Below, one piece after another: positions 25,402 through 33,955 of a stretch of 64,000 nt of DNA. A model generated the notes under the pieces. It saw only the letters and a list, made by a program, of their open reading frames with translations, ran no database searches and was not told the DNA's origin. The DNA lies in NCBI GenBank assembly GCA_038144835.1, contig JAYQON010000003.1, forward strand, positions 12,208-76,207, read 5' to 3'. How positions within the stretch are numbered: position 1 is the stretch's first letter; every line of letters starts with the position of its first letter. The position numbers were made by a program, and so were the translations under genes. This stretch comes from JALHOQ01 sp038144835. Lineage in GTDB: Bacteria > Bdellovibrionota > Bdellovibrionia > Bdellovibrionales > UBA1609.

Positions 25402-26754
25402 ATGAACAAAAGTTATTTAATAATAGTTTTTATTAGTCTCTCAGCCGCAGGGGCTCACTTTGATCCCCCTGATTTGCGTCTGGAATTTGAGCTGCATCGT
25501 CAGTACTTGCGCTCCTTGAATCTTAGCAACAAGGTTGCGCGTTCCTATGGTGATAAAATGACAGAAAGTTATCGAATTCAAAAAGGCGATAACCTCTGGA
25601 GTTTGAGTCAGATGCTTTATGGAGATGGACATTTTTGGCCACGCGTTTGGTCGCAAAACCAAGACATATCGAATCCTCACTTGATTCGCGCGGGTCATAC
25701 CTTGCAACTTCTCATGGGTTCTGAGGATGACACACCAGCTTTTCGATTTAGTGAAGAAGATGAAGATGGCGGTTTAGAGTTGGCTGCGTCTAATACGGCG
25801 GCTGGAGTGATTGAAATTCCGCCACCTGAAATTCGGCCTAAGCCAGTCTTGAGCTTACCCTCTAGTTTTCCTCAATGGCAGTCGGTTTACCGCCAGCCGG
25901 AAGATGCTGTTATTGATGATCGGGGCTTAGATTTTAGGTGGATGAATGCGCCTGCTAAAATATTTTTAAGTGCTTACGTACAAGAAAATCCGCTGAATGC
26001 AATCGGGTCTTATGAAGAGACGGATTCTGAATATGGTCTACCGGTAGTTAATCGATATGTGTTTTTAAAAATACGTCGCGGCATGGCGACTCCTGGACAG
26101 AAAGTCCTCTTGGTTCAAGACAACGGGCTCATCGAAAGAATCAATTCTCAATGGGAGCCTGATAAAAAATTAGAAATCCACCACATACGAATTTCAGCAG
26201 AAGCTGAACTCACTGAGCGTGTTGCTGCAAAGAATATTATTGGAGGCTATGAGGTCTACCGGGCCCTATTGACCAAAATTACAGGCCTCACCCTTAAAGA
26301 TCATTCGGTGATCTTAGGTCAGATCGAGGTTGTTGACCTAAGTCACGAAGGCACTCCGGGGTCGGTGCACGCGCAGATCATTGGATCTGAGCGCCATCAA
26401 AAAAGTGCTCTTTATGGGCCTGGAGATATCGTGTTCCTCAGCAAGGGGCGGCGCGAGGGTTTGCAGGTCGGACATATTTTAGATATTTACTCAGATCGAA
26501 CCATTCGTAACCCCAATACCCAAGTGCCTTTTTCAACAGTGGCCAGTGGTAAAGTAAAAGTTGTTCGCGTCAGTGATCGATTAGCTACGGCGGTTGTTTT
26601 GGAATCTCGCGATGGTCTTCAGCAGGGAGATCAAGTTCATCAGGCCTCGCAGAGTTCGAGCGACGATTCAGAAATGGATCTCGATTTCAACGCTGACCCT
26701 AATGATGAGGGGGGTGATGAGGGCGAAGATTTTGACGTCGACGAGTTCGAGTAA
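25402..26754 (+). CDS. LysM-domain peptidoglycan-associated protein
   Basis: A 450-residue exported protein: signal peptide (about 1-18), then a LysM domain around residues 52-99 (YRIQKGDNLWSLSQMLYG ... NPHLIRAGHTLQL). This is followed by about 300 residues of beta-rich sequence without a recognised family and a strongly acidic tail (many Asp/Glu after residue 415). LysM binds N-acetylglucosamine in peptidoglycan. The two-gene unit with the upstream TPR protein suggests a periplasmic cell-wall complex. The acidic tail might bind cations or a basic partner (inference). Confidence 0.82.
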   Translation: MNKSYLIIVFISLSAAGAHFDPPDLRLEFELHRQYLRSLNLSNKVARSYGDKMTESYRIQKGDNLWSLSQMLYGDGHFWPRVWSQNQDISNPHLIRAGHTLQLLMGSEDDTPAFRFSEEDEDGGLELAASNTAAGVIEIPPPEIRPKPVLSLPSSFPQWQSVYRQPEDAVIDDRGLDFRWMNAPAKIFLSAYVQENPLNAIGSYEETDSEYGLPVVNRYVFLKIRRGMATPGQKVLLVQDNGLIERINSQWEPDKKLEIHHIRISAEAELTERVAAKNIIGGYEVYRALLTKITGLTLKDHSVILGQIEVVDLSHEGTPGSVHAQIIGSERHQKSALYGPGDIVFLSKGRREGLQVGHILDIYSDRTIRNPNTQVPFSTVASGKVKVVRVSDRLATAVVLESRDGLQQGDQVHQASQSSSDDSEMDLDFNADPNDEGGDEGEDFDVDEFE

Positions 26755-26836
26755 TCCGAAGTTCAAACGGGTCATTGCTCAAGTCGCATTGTAATGGATT
26801 TTGGATTGAAGCCACAATTTGCACTGGTATGCATCT

Positions 26837-27787
26837 ATGGATTGGCGTCTAAATCTACTTTTGCATTGCCCATTGGGACTAACATTGTCCCCGACGGAAT
26901 TAGAAACTTTGGTGACTTCCCCTGTTGCCCTTTTGGAACCACAAGAGGCTCAAAATATTGTCCTAAATCCTCGTGGTCGTGCTTACTTAATGCGTAATTC
27001 CGATTGGCAAGAAGTTTCAAAAAAAATACTTAAAATCAGTTACGAGCAAGGTATTCATTGGACCTATCCGTATCAATGGGACTATCCGCGTGCTTGGTTG
27101 GAGTTATCTGTCCGCCCGGCCGTGGTCAGTTATCGTGGTGAGGTTGTTTGGAATCAAGAGCGTGCCTTATTGTCGGTCGTCGGCAGCCGAACTCCACGAC
27201 CCGATACTGTCTTATGGATGCAGCGTGAACTGCCGGCACTGTTGATGTCTCGAAATATTGCTCTTGTGAGTGGAGGCGCCCGGGGAGTGGATCAATGGGC
27301 GCATCGATTGTGTATGGATTCTGGAAGACCGACGATTTGTGTTTTCCCATCAGGATTAATGAGTCCTTATCCTCTGGGTTGCGAAACCTTGTGGCGTCGA
27401 ATTTTGAACCTTGGCGGGGCTCTCATGAGCACATTTCGACTTCAACAGCCGATTCACAAGGGGCTTTTTGCCGTTCGCAATAGATGGATTGCAGGCTTGT
27501 CGCGAGCCACATTCGTGGTTGAAGGCAATCGTCGAAGTGGCACCTTGCTGACGGGACAGCTTGCCGTTGAGGAGCATCGCACGGTCTGCACGTTGCCGGT
27601 TTTTCCGATGAGCTCTCAAGGTCTTGGCAACTTGGATCTTTTAGCGCAAGGAGCTTTGATGATTCGAGACCACGCTGATCTCACCATATTGTGCGATCGT
27701 GAATTACGTCCAGCTCTTACGAATCGAGCGTATAGCGAAAATTGTGAACAGGGCATTGACTCCCCAAAGTGCAGCGAAAGCGGGTAG
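26837..27787 (+). CDS. dprA: DNA processing protein DprA (Smf)
   Basis: About 316 residues. The Rossmann-like core that binds single-stranded DNA and loads RecA is clear: LSVVGSRTPRPD, ALVSGGARGVDQWAHR, FPSGL, RNRWIAGLSRATFVVEG, SGTLLTGQLAVEEHR and the ending LLAQGALMIRD. The chosen start is the ATG at 26837 (MDWRLNLLLH); a TTG at 26819 is also possible. DprA protects DNA entering through ComEC, part of which lies 2-4 kb away. The last 84 bp overlap the convergent lptF gene. Confidence 0.9.
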   Translation: MDWRLNLLLHCPLGLTLSPTELETLVTSPVALLEPQEAQNIVLNPRGRAYLMRNSDWQEVSKKILKISYEQGIHWTYPYQWDYPRAWLELSVRPAVVSYRGEVVWNQERALLSVVGSRTPRPDTVLWMQRELPALLMSRNIALVSGGARGVDQWAHRLCMDSGRPTICVFPSGLMSPYPLGCETLWRRILNLGGALMSTFRLQQPIHKGLFAVRNRWIAGLSRATFVVEGNRRSGTLLTGQLAVEEHRTVCTLPVFPMSSQGLGNLDLLAQGALMIRDHADLTILCDRELRPALTNRAYSENCEQGIDSPKCSESG

Positions 27788-28801
27788 CCATCCATTGCGT
27801 GCAATACCCTCAGCGGACAGATAGCAGACCCAGTAGGCAATCAAAACAATAATGCACAAAACAAAACCGCCGCCTTTTGAAGAGCGCCGGTTGGTGACCG
27901 TCCCCAAGCCCACGCCGAGCAAGGCAAAAATGAGGCAGGCGCCCGACAGTGACCAGCGCCGATGATATTCCAACTCTAAACGGTGTCGTTGCTTTTCTTC
28001 CAAATCCTGTCGTTGAATTTCGGTCGACAACTCCTCAATGGTCATAGAGGGGGGAGATTTTTTCTTTTCTGAAAATTCGTATGGATTGAACAAGTTAATA
28101 TCGTAAGAGTCAAAATCCACCTTTGTGTAAGTGTTTTGGTGAGTGCGGTGGATATTGCCTGAATTGAGCCGTAGGAGGGCACGTTGACCTTCTTTGCTTC
28201 GCTCCTGGAGAATGCTGCCCGTCTTGGCGATGATGGTTATGGGAGCCTTGGGATCGCGTTCATCGTAAATAAATACGTCGTTGAGAAGACCTACTTTAGA
28301 GTCAACTTTGTTGGCGTAAATCACTAAGTCAAAAAATCCCTCAGAAAAAATTCCTTCTTTGATCGCAGCACTGACTTTTTGTCGACCGAGCTCATTGATC
28401 AGAACCTCAAATTTACGATTTCCCCAGGGGCCCAGATAAAAGGATGTTTGGGCTGACATCAGGGTTGCGGCCAACGACAGAGCAATGGCCGGAAGAGTCA
28501 GTTGGCCCATACTCAATCCTAGCGCCTTAAAAGCCACGATCTCTGAGTCATTGGACAAGCGACTATAGGTGAGTAAAATACTGAACAGCAGACTCATGGG
28601 CAAAATCACTGGCAGAAAACTGACACTTAGAAAAAGCATGATCTCTAGTATGGTCTTTGCTCCAACACCATGAACTAAGACAAACTCAGTTAAGCGAAGG
28701 ACTTGGAACATAAGGAGAATAGACACAAAGACCACTACCCCCATCAAAAAGGCGGGTAGGGTCTCAAAGAATATGTAGCGGATCGCCAGCAGGCCGCGCA
28801 T
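27704..28801 (-). CDS. lptF: LPS export permease of the LptF/LptG (YjgP/YjgQ) family
   Basis: A 365-residue inner-membrane protein: three N-terminal helices (ETLPAFLMGVVVFVSILLMF and others), a periplasmic beta-jellyroll region (about 130-260), then three C-terminal helices. The coupling-type segment YSRLSNDSEIVAFKALGLS contacts LptB. With LptB and its partner permease it extracts LPS from the inner membrane. It starts at the base after the kdsA stop, so the two form an operon for LPS synthesis and export. LptF and LptG cannot be told apart with certainty here. Its end overlaps dprA on the opposite strand. Confidence 0.88.
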   Translation of the reverse strand: MRGLLAIRYIFFETLPAFLMGVVVFVSILLMFQVLRLTEFVLVHGVGAKTILEIMLFLSVSFLPVILPMSLLFSILLTYSRLSNDSEIVAFKALGLSMGQLTLPAIALSLAATLMSAQTSFYLGPWGNRKFEVLINELGRQKVSAAIKEGIFSEGFFDLVIYANKVDSKVGLLNDVFIYDERDPKAPITIIAKTGSILQERSKEGQRALLRLNSGNIHRTHQNTYTKVDFDSYDINLFNPYEFSEKKKSPPSMTIEELSTEIQRQDLEEKQRHRLELEYHRRWSLSGACLIFALLGVGLGTVTNRRSSKGGGFVLCIIVLIAYWVCYLSAEGIARNGWLPAFAALWGVNALFTIFAIRSIRKSWT

Positions 28802-29716
28802 TTAAGCTTTAAAAGTTCCCACGTTCTCGGGTTGGCCAATGGCTTTGCGCACGGCTATAGCCATCTTTAGAAGTGCCTCCATGTTGTCCATTTGCATTTG
28901 CGAAGCCGCATCACATTTTGCGCTCATCGGATCGGGATGAGCTTCAAGAAAAAGTGCGTCCGTACCTGCGGCAACGGCGGCCAAAGTTAGATGCGGAACA
29001 AAGCGTGGCTCTCCCCCAGCCGGATCCGCGCTGGAAATTCCATAGAGACGAATGACATGAGTGGCGTCAAAACAAGTGGGCGCACCGAGCTGTTGCATTA
29101 TCGGAATTGAGCGCATATCTGCAACCAAGCGATTGTATCCAAAGCACGCACCACGCTCAGTGAGAAGTACATTCTTATTGCCAGTCGAGCGGATTTTACT
29201 AACAGCTCCATCCATATTTTCGGGAGCAAGAAATTGTCCTTTTTTTACGTTGATGGGTTTTCCTGTTTGGCCGCAAGCAAGGAGTAGAGATGTTTGTTGA
29301 CACATATAAGCTGGGATCTGCAGAACATCGACGTGTTCTGCTACCATGGATATGTCTTCGTGGCGGTGGATATCGGTGAGTACGGGTACACCAAACTCTT
29401 TGCGCACTTCCGCAAGAATTTTAAGACCTTCGTGACTCATGGGGCCACGCCAGTTGCGTTCAGAACCCCGATTGTCTTTCTCGTAGGACGATTTGAAAAT
29501 AAGAGGGATTCCTACTCGCTGTGTGATGTCTACAAGACGTCGAGCAGCCTCAAAAACGAGTTCTTTTGAATCGATCACGCAGGGCCCGGATATTAGCGCT
29601 AGAGATTGACCATCTCCGATCACTACTGGGGTGTGACCGCCTTCTACCGTAAAGCGGCGAGAAGGAAGCTCAATAGTTTCTACGCGTGTTTTCTTTGGGG
29701 TTTCGTTCGCGCTCAT
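28802..29716 (-). CDS. kdsA: 3-deoxy-8-phosphooctulonate (Kdo-8-P) synthase, metal-dependent type
   Basis: Condenses arabinose-5-phosphate and PEP to Kdo-8-P for LPS inner core. The ATG at 29716 is preferred because GGGAG lies 5 nt before it; an ATG four codons earlier is less likely. The barrel motifs SGPCVIDS, FKSSYEKDNR, GFNQ-region CFGYNRLVADMR and DATHVIR are present. Cys46, His220, Glu258 and Asp269 align in spacing with the four metal ligands of the metallo-type enzyme (Aquifex C11, H185, E222, D233), whereas the E. coli enzyme has Asn at the Cys position. A divalent metal requirement is therefore predicted. Confidence 0.93.
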   Translation of the reverse strand: MSANETPKKTRVETIELPSRRFTVEGGHTPVVIGDGQSLALISGPCVIDSKELVFEAARRLVDITQRVGIPLIFKSSYEKDNRGSERNWRGPMSHEGLKILAEVRKEFGVPVLTDIHRHEDISMVAEHVDVLQIPAYMCQQTSLLLACGQTGKPINVKKGQFLAPENMDGAVSKIRSTGNKNVLLTERGACFGYNRLVADMRSIPIMQQLGAPTCFDATHVIRLYGISSADPAGGEPRFVPHLTLAAVAAGTDALFLEAHPDPMSAKCDAASQMQMDNMEALLKMAIAVRKAIGQPENVGTFKA

Positions 29717-29834
29717 AAAATCTCCCATATGAGGCTCAAGTATGGAGGTGAGATCTTAGGTTATAGGACTAAAATGACTTTCTGTCCATGGTCGAGTTGA
29801 CCCTCTCTCATCCAATCGAGATAATCTTTTCAAG

Positions 29835-30495
29835 ATGTTACGTGTGCTGATGGTGCTCGAAGATTATGGNNNNNNNNNNAGATTATGGCGAACTGGTTTT
29901 TGTGCAAACCGTCCTGAAAAAGATCGGTTTCGATGTGGATGCTATCCAAAATCCAAGGCTTTTTGAAGACAGTTTGATCACGATGAATCCAGACGTATTG
30001 ATTATGACAGCCTTTGGTAAACGAGTCAGGGGCTTAGAGTTAAGCCGGCAGCTTCGTAACGCGCGCCAGACTCCAAAGATTCTTCTGCTGCATAGTGTAG
30101 GGCAAGCACCAGAACCTGATCCACTGATTGGGGGATGGTTGCAATCGCCCGCCGGAGCCGTGGATCTGTTGAGTGCTCTTGCGGATATCGCCGGAATAGA
30201 TAAAGAAAGTCTACATGACAAATTTCAAAAGCTGCGTTTGAGAGAAGACCCTAATAGCGAACCTGTCCGTACCCTTAAATCCTCGTTAGTTCCGTCGAGC
30301 GTGAGTGACGGTGAACGACGTGAACGTTATCGAAAATTTTTGTCAGAGGCCCCACCCAAAGAACATGGCTTTGCCATCAGAAAAGTGCAGGAATTTGTGA
30401 AGGCGCTGCGCACCGAGGAAGAGGCGACGGACAAAATGGATTTGGAGAACGAGCGTAAAGCTTTTGTTGAACATTTGTTTAAAAAGAAACTTTAG
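29835..30495 (+). CDS. Pseudo-receiver-domain protein interrupted by the assembly gap
   Basis: The ATG at 29835 opens MLRVLMVLEDYG and then meets 10 Ns. The 9 bases before the Ns (29861-29869) repeat exactly after them (29880-29888). If these are one overlap, the frame joins perfectly and gives a 213-residue protein (LEDYGELVFVQTVLKKIG...). The first 110 residues follow a CheY-like pattern with an acidic pair after strand 1. The phospho-acceptor Asp position lies in VLIMTAFGK with no Asp, so it is a pseudo-receiver. The C-terminal 100 residues are charged and helical. It converges with the REC/PATAN gene by four bases. As deposited, the frame is broken artificially. Confidence 0.72.
29870..29879. 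other. Assembly gap of 10 Ns between overlapping contig ends
   Basis: Ten unknown bases. The nine bases AGATTATGG stand immediately on both sides, and removing the Ns plus one copy (19 bases) restores an open reading frame. This is best read as a scaffold join between contigs that actually overlap, not missing sequence. Confidence 0.9.
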
Positions 30496-32351
30496 GCTCC
30501 ACGTTGAATTCTCTTGCTGAACAAGGTTTCAATGAGGGTTGAAATTTCTTTGAGCAAATCCTTGTGGCTCCCTTTTTTTTCTAGTTCGTCGCGTAACTGC
30601 TCAAGTTCTTTTCTAGCGATAGTGAGTCTTGGGTCTAGAATTTGTGCTTGCTTAAAGGCATCGAGAGCTTTTCTGTATCTTCCACGATTCTTATAACTGA
30701 TACCGACGGCCATCATGTAGGGAGCGGTATGCCGCTCTTCTGGCGGTACCATGTCGAGAGTTAGACTTGAATAACTCCGATTCACTTTTAAACCGGCCCA
30801 TATTCGGTAGCTACGCAGGTCGCTAAATTCGAGTCTTTGGTCGATTAGCAGTTGGAACCTTTTAGCGGCAAGCTCGGCTTTGCCTTCCTGTAGAAGCCCT
30901 ATTGCAGAATGAAAAATTGGCTCGTTTTCCAAGATCTTTTGCGAACGCTGGCGGCGAAGATGCGCTAAATATTTTAATTTTAAAGCCTCATCTCGCAGGA
31001 CCATAAATGCCTCTTCGAGTTTTTGAAAAACTTGGGTGCATTTTATGATCGCCGATGGGGGGCAGTTTTCGGGTAGGCGAGAGGGGTCAAAAAAATCGGC
31101 CTGTTCTTTGAATGCTCTGCTGATTTCCCCCAGATGGGCATTTTCGCTAATACCTAAAATTTCAAAGTGGTTCTGAGTTTTATGGGCGTGAATCAGTTGA
31201 CTGGCTCTATGCTCGAGAAATTCAAACTCGTGGTTTGTCGCGGATTTGCCATCAAGAAATGCAAACCCTTGCGAGAGCTGGTCGTAGAGGTAGCTGATAT
31301 CCTCATTTCCTTTGAATTGTGGATGAGCAAGGAGCTCTTGGATTGAGATCGATTGATGAATTTCAGGGTGATAATCACCAGCTAGGCGATAGTTATTCCA
31401 CGCCAAGAGTTGACCGGTAAACCAATCGAAATCGAGTTTGGAAGTGGACCAATCGTGAATGAGATCTTCTAGCCGCATAGGAGCCATAGCGAAGTCGGGC
31501 ACAGGAAAGTTTTCGTGGCGCCACTCCAATGCGACAAGACCTCTTTGTAGAGTTTGACTTAAACGCATTGCCAGTTGCTCTTCCATGATGACCTGAATTG
31601 CATGTGGACTGAGTGAGAAGGACTCGATCAGTCTTCGACCGATCAATTTTCCTTCATCATTTTTTAGAGCCTCAACAACTGCCTCAGGGGAAACAAAGCC
31701 GAAATAAACGGCCAGTTGTCCAAAAAAGGAGTCCCCAGACTGAGCCACCACATTAAATATTTTGCCCTCACGCAACAAAACCTGAAACTCGTGGCCCTGT
31801 GCGAGTTTCAAATTCAATTGTCCGCTTAAAGATGACTTCGCAAGCTGACGGTAAAGAGCGGGAAGGTGGAAGGTCGAAATAGAGTTTTCTTGCTCGACCA
31901 GATTCACTAAGTCTTGGTCATTTAATTTTTGGAAGCCATATAAAGAGATAATTTGTGATTCTGCCGTCTCATTTTCAGCTAAAGCAACCTCGACTTCAGT
32001 TAGGAGTTCTTCGAGTTTTAAGGGTTTACAAAAAAAGGCCTGGGCTGAGGTCTTCTCTAAGGTTTCTTTAATGAAGGCTTTATCGCGGTAAATGCCACTA
32101 ATCATGAAGATTTTTGGCTTTTTTAGCGACAGATCGTTGATTTTGATTGCGAGATCAATCCCATTCATTTTGGGAAGCATGCAATCTATAAGTAAACAGT
32201 GAAACTCTTCTTTTTGTGCCTGAGTTAGGGCCTTGTCACTGGAGTCGCACCAGGTGGTGGCGAAACCAGCTCGGCGAAAGCCTTCGAATAAAGATTTCCC
32301 TAAGGTTTTGTCGTCATCGATGATGAGGACTTTCACTTTTTCGCGCTTCAT
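30492..32351 (-). CDS. Receiver / PATAN-like / J-like / TPR multi-domain regulator
   Basis: A protein of about 619 residues. (1) A CheY-like receiver with acidic cluster IIDDD, phospho-acceptor Asp in LLIDCMLPKMNG and Lys in FFCKPLK (1-120). (2) A region of about 150-300 that resembles PATAN/DUF4388 domains (LSGQLNLKLAQGHEFQVLLREGKIFNVV). (3) A J-domain-like segment (HFEILGISENAHLGEISRAFKEQ, about 405-475) with FDP in place of the HPD that activates DnaK. (4) C-terminal TPR helices (GISYKNRGRYRKALDAFKQA). It is probably a two-component output protein working through protein contacts, since no DNA-binding domain is visible. The start at 32351 is chosen because the receiver begins at once; the frame extends to 32402. 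Confidence 0.8.
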   Translation of the reverse strand: MKREKVKVLIIDDDKTLGKSLFEGFRRAGFATTWCDSSDKALTQAQKEEFHCLLIDCMLPKMNGIDLAIKINDLSLKKPKIFMISGIYRDKAFIKETLEKTSAQAFFCKPLKLEELLTEVEVALAENETAESQIISLYGFQKLNDQDLVNLVEQENSISTFHLPALYRQLAKSSLSGQLNLKLAQGHEFQVLLREGKIFNVVAQSGDSFFGQLAVYFGFVSPEAVVEALKNDEGKLIGRRLIESFSLSPHAIQVIMEEQLAMRLSQTLQRGLVALEWRHENFPVPDFAMAPMRLEDLIHDWSTSKLDFDWFTGQLLAWNNYRLAGDYHPEIHQSISIQELLAHPQFKGNEDISYLYDQLSQGFAFLDGKSATNHEFEFLEHRASQLIHAHKTQNHFEILGISENAHLGEISRAFKEQADFFDPSRLPENCPPSAIIKCTQVFQKLEEAFMVLRDEALKLKYLAHLRRQRSQKILENEPIFHSAIGLLQEGKAELAAKRFQLLIDQRLEFSDLRSYRIWAGLKVNRSYSSLTLDMVPPEERHTAPYMMAVGISYKNRGRYRKALDAFKQAQILDPRLTIARKELEQLRDELEKKGSHKDLLKEISTLIETLFSKRIQRGA

Positions 32352-32486
32352 TATTATTGTTATCGGCAGATTTCGGCTTAAATTTGAGCCCGTGTCTATC
32401 AACGCTAGAGGTCAAAGGTCGAGGTGGCCTTGCGTGCGCTTTAGCGAAAATTGTATCTTAGGGACGCTTTTTGATAAGGAGAAATT

Positions 32487-32816
32487 ATGGCAGGGCTCAA
32501 TACAACCGCGATAACAGATCAAAGTTTTGAAACCGACGTTCTTCAGTCCTCAGTGCCAGTGCTGGTAGACTTTTGGGCTGAGTGGTGTGGTCCTTGTCGG
32601 GCGTTGGCTCCTAAGCTTGAAGAAATAGCGTCTGAGATGACAGGCAAGGTGAAGATTGCCAAGCTCAATGTCGATGAAAATCCTAGTATGCCTGCAAAAT
32701 ATGGTGTCCGCGGCATTCCGACTCTCATATTGTTCAAAGACGGTAAAGAGGTGGAGCAGATTGTTGGCAATCACCCCAAAGAGAGTATAGTCGCTTTATT
32801 GCAAAAGCATTCTTGA
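32487..32816 (+). CDS. trxA: Thioredoxin
   Basis: A 109-residue thioredoxin with the active site WCGPC, the preceding VDFWAEW, and the cis-proline loop RGIPTLILFKDG. It reduces disulfides in cytoplasmic proteins. AAGGAG lies 6 nt before the ATG. It stands alone, convergent with rodA, which ends 5 bp away. A second, more specialised thioredoxin is encoded at 44706. Confidence 0.96.
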   Translation: MAGLNTTAITDQSFETDVLQSSVPVLVDFWAEWCGPCRALAPKLEEIASEMTGKVKIAKLNVDENPSMPAKYGVRGIPTLILFKDGKEVEQIVGNHPKESIVALLQKHS

Positions 32817-32821
32817 GTGCT

Positions 32822-33955
32822 TTAGAAGAGGTAACGGCGGTAAGCAACAGACGAGATGAGGCCCAAGCCGCCCATCACTGATAAGAGCGAAGATCCGCCG
32901 TAGGATAAAAGGGGCAAAGGTACACCTACGATGGGAAGGATTCCTATCACCATGCCCATGTTCACAAAAACGTGCCAAAAGAGGTAGGCTAAAACTCCAA
33001 CCACGATGAGCGCCCCTGTTTTATCGCGGGCTTGGCTAGCGATCCTGATGGCCATTAGGTAAAGAATCACGAATAATCCAAGTGTCGTGACCGACCCTAT
33101 AAAGCCATGCTCCTCACTGAGAACGCTAAAAATAAAATCGGTGTGCCGTTCGGGTAGGAATTCGAGTTGCGATTGGGTGCCCTTGCGAAAGCCTTTCCCC
33201 AAAACCATTCCACTACCTACGGCAATCTTAGATTGAATCGAGTTCCACCCGGTTCCACGCGGATCGCGGCCCGGACTTAAAAAAGTGAGTACCCGATTTT
33301 TTTGGTATTCCTTAAGACCAAAATTCCAAATAATAGGTGCCGCTATCGCTGCCGCGATTACAGCAAAGATGAGTATCGCTTTGCGCACACCTACAAAGAG
33401 CAGCATTGTGCCTGAGATCGCAGCAAGCATGAGAGCGGTGCCCAGGTCGGGTTGTTTTACTGTGAGAATAAAAGGCACAAGCATCAACATCGCCGGAACG
33501 ACGAGCTGACGAACACCCATACCTTTTGAATCATGCGCTCGCTGGGACAGCAATCGCGCAAGAACCAAAACCATCACGAGCTTCATAGTCTCTGAAGGTT
33601 GGTAGCGCATAAATCCCAAATCTAACCAACGGGTGGCGCCGTAGCTGGTTTTGCCAATAAATTCAACCGCCAATAGGGCGGCGAGATTTAAGCCGTAAAG
33701 AGCGTAGGCAATTCGGTTAAAGAACTTGTAGTCAATAAGAGTTGTACCAATAAAAACGCCCCAACCAGCCGAGAGCCACACCATTTGCATCCAAAATAAG
33801 TCGACCTTGTCTTTCGAAAAGGCTCCGTGAGTGGCGCTATAGAGATTGATCAGACCGATTAAATTTAAAGCCAGAATAACAAACGCGAAGTTTAGGTCCA
33901 GTCGAGAAAAACGATTGCGTTCTTCGACTTGTAGTCCGGTTTTAAGTAGACTCAT
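32822..33955 (-). CDS. rodA: Rod-shape glycosyltransferase RodA (SEDS family)
   Basis: A 377-residue membrane protein with about ten transmembrane helices and SEDS signatures: YQPSETMKLVMVL, the extracellular loop IAVGSGMVLGKGFRKGTQSQLEFLPE (glycine-rich, conserved in RodA), ERHTDFIFSVLSEEHGF and the ending LPLLSYGGSSLL. It polymerises lipid II into peptidoglycan glycan strands with its transpeptidase partner PBP2, which is encoded immediately upstream with a four-base overlap. Last gene of the mreC-mreD-mrdA-rodA operon. Confidence 0.95.
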   Translation of the reverse strand: MSLLKTGLQVEERNRFSRLDLNFAFVILALNLIGLINLYSATHGAFSKDKVDLFWMQMVWLSAGWGVFIGTTLIDYKFFNRIAYALYGLNLAALLAVEFIGKTSYGATRWLDLGFMRYQPSETMKLVMVLVLARLLSQRAHDSKGMGVRQLVVPAMLMLVPFILTVKQPDLGTALMLAAISGTMLLFVGVRKAILIFAVIAAAIAAPIIWNFGLKEYQKNRVLTFLSPGRDPRGTGWNSIQSKIAVGSGMVLGKGFRKGTQSQLEFLPERHTDFIFSVLSEEHGFIGSVTTLGLFVILYLMAIRIASQARDKTGALIVVGVLAYLFWHVFVNMGMVIGILPIVGVPLPLLSYGGSSLLSVMGGLGLISSVAYRRYLF

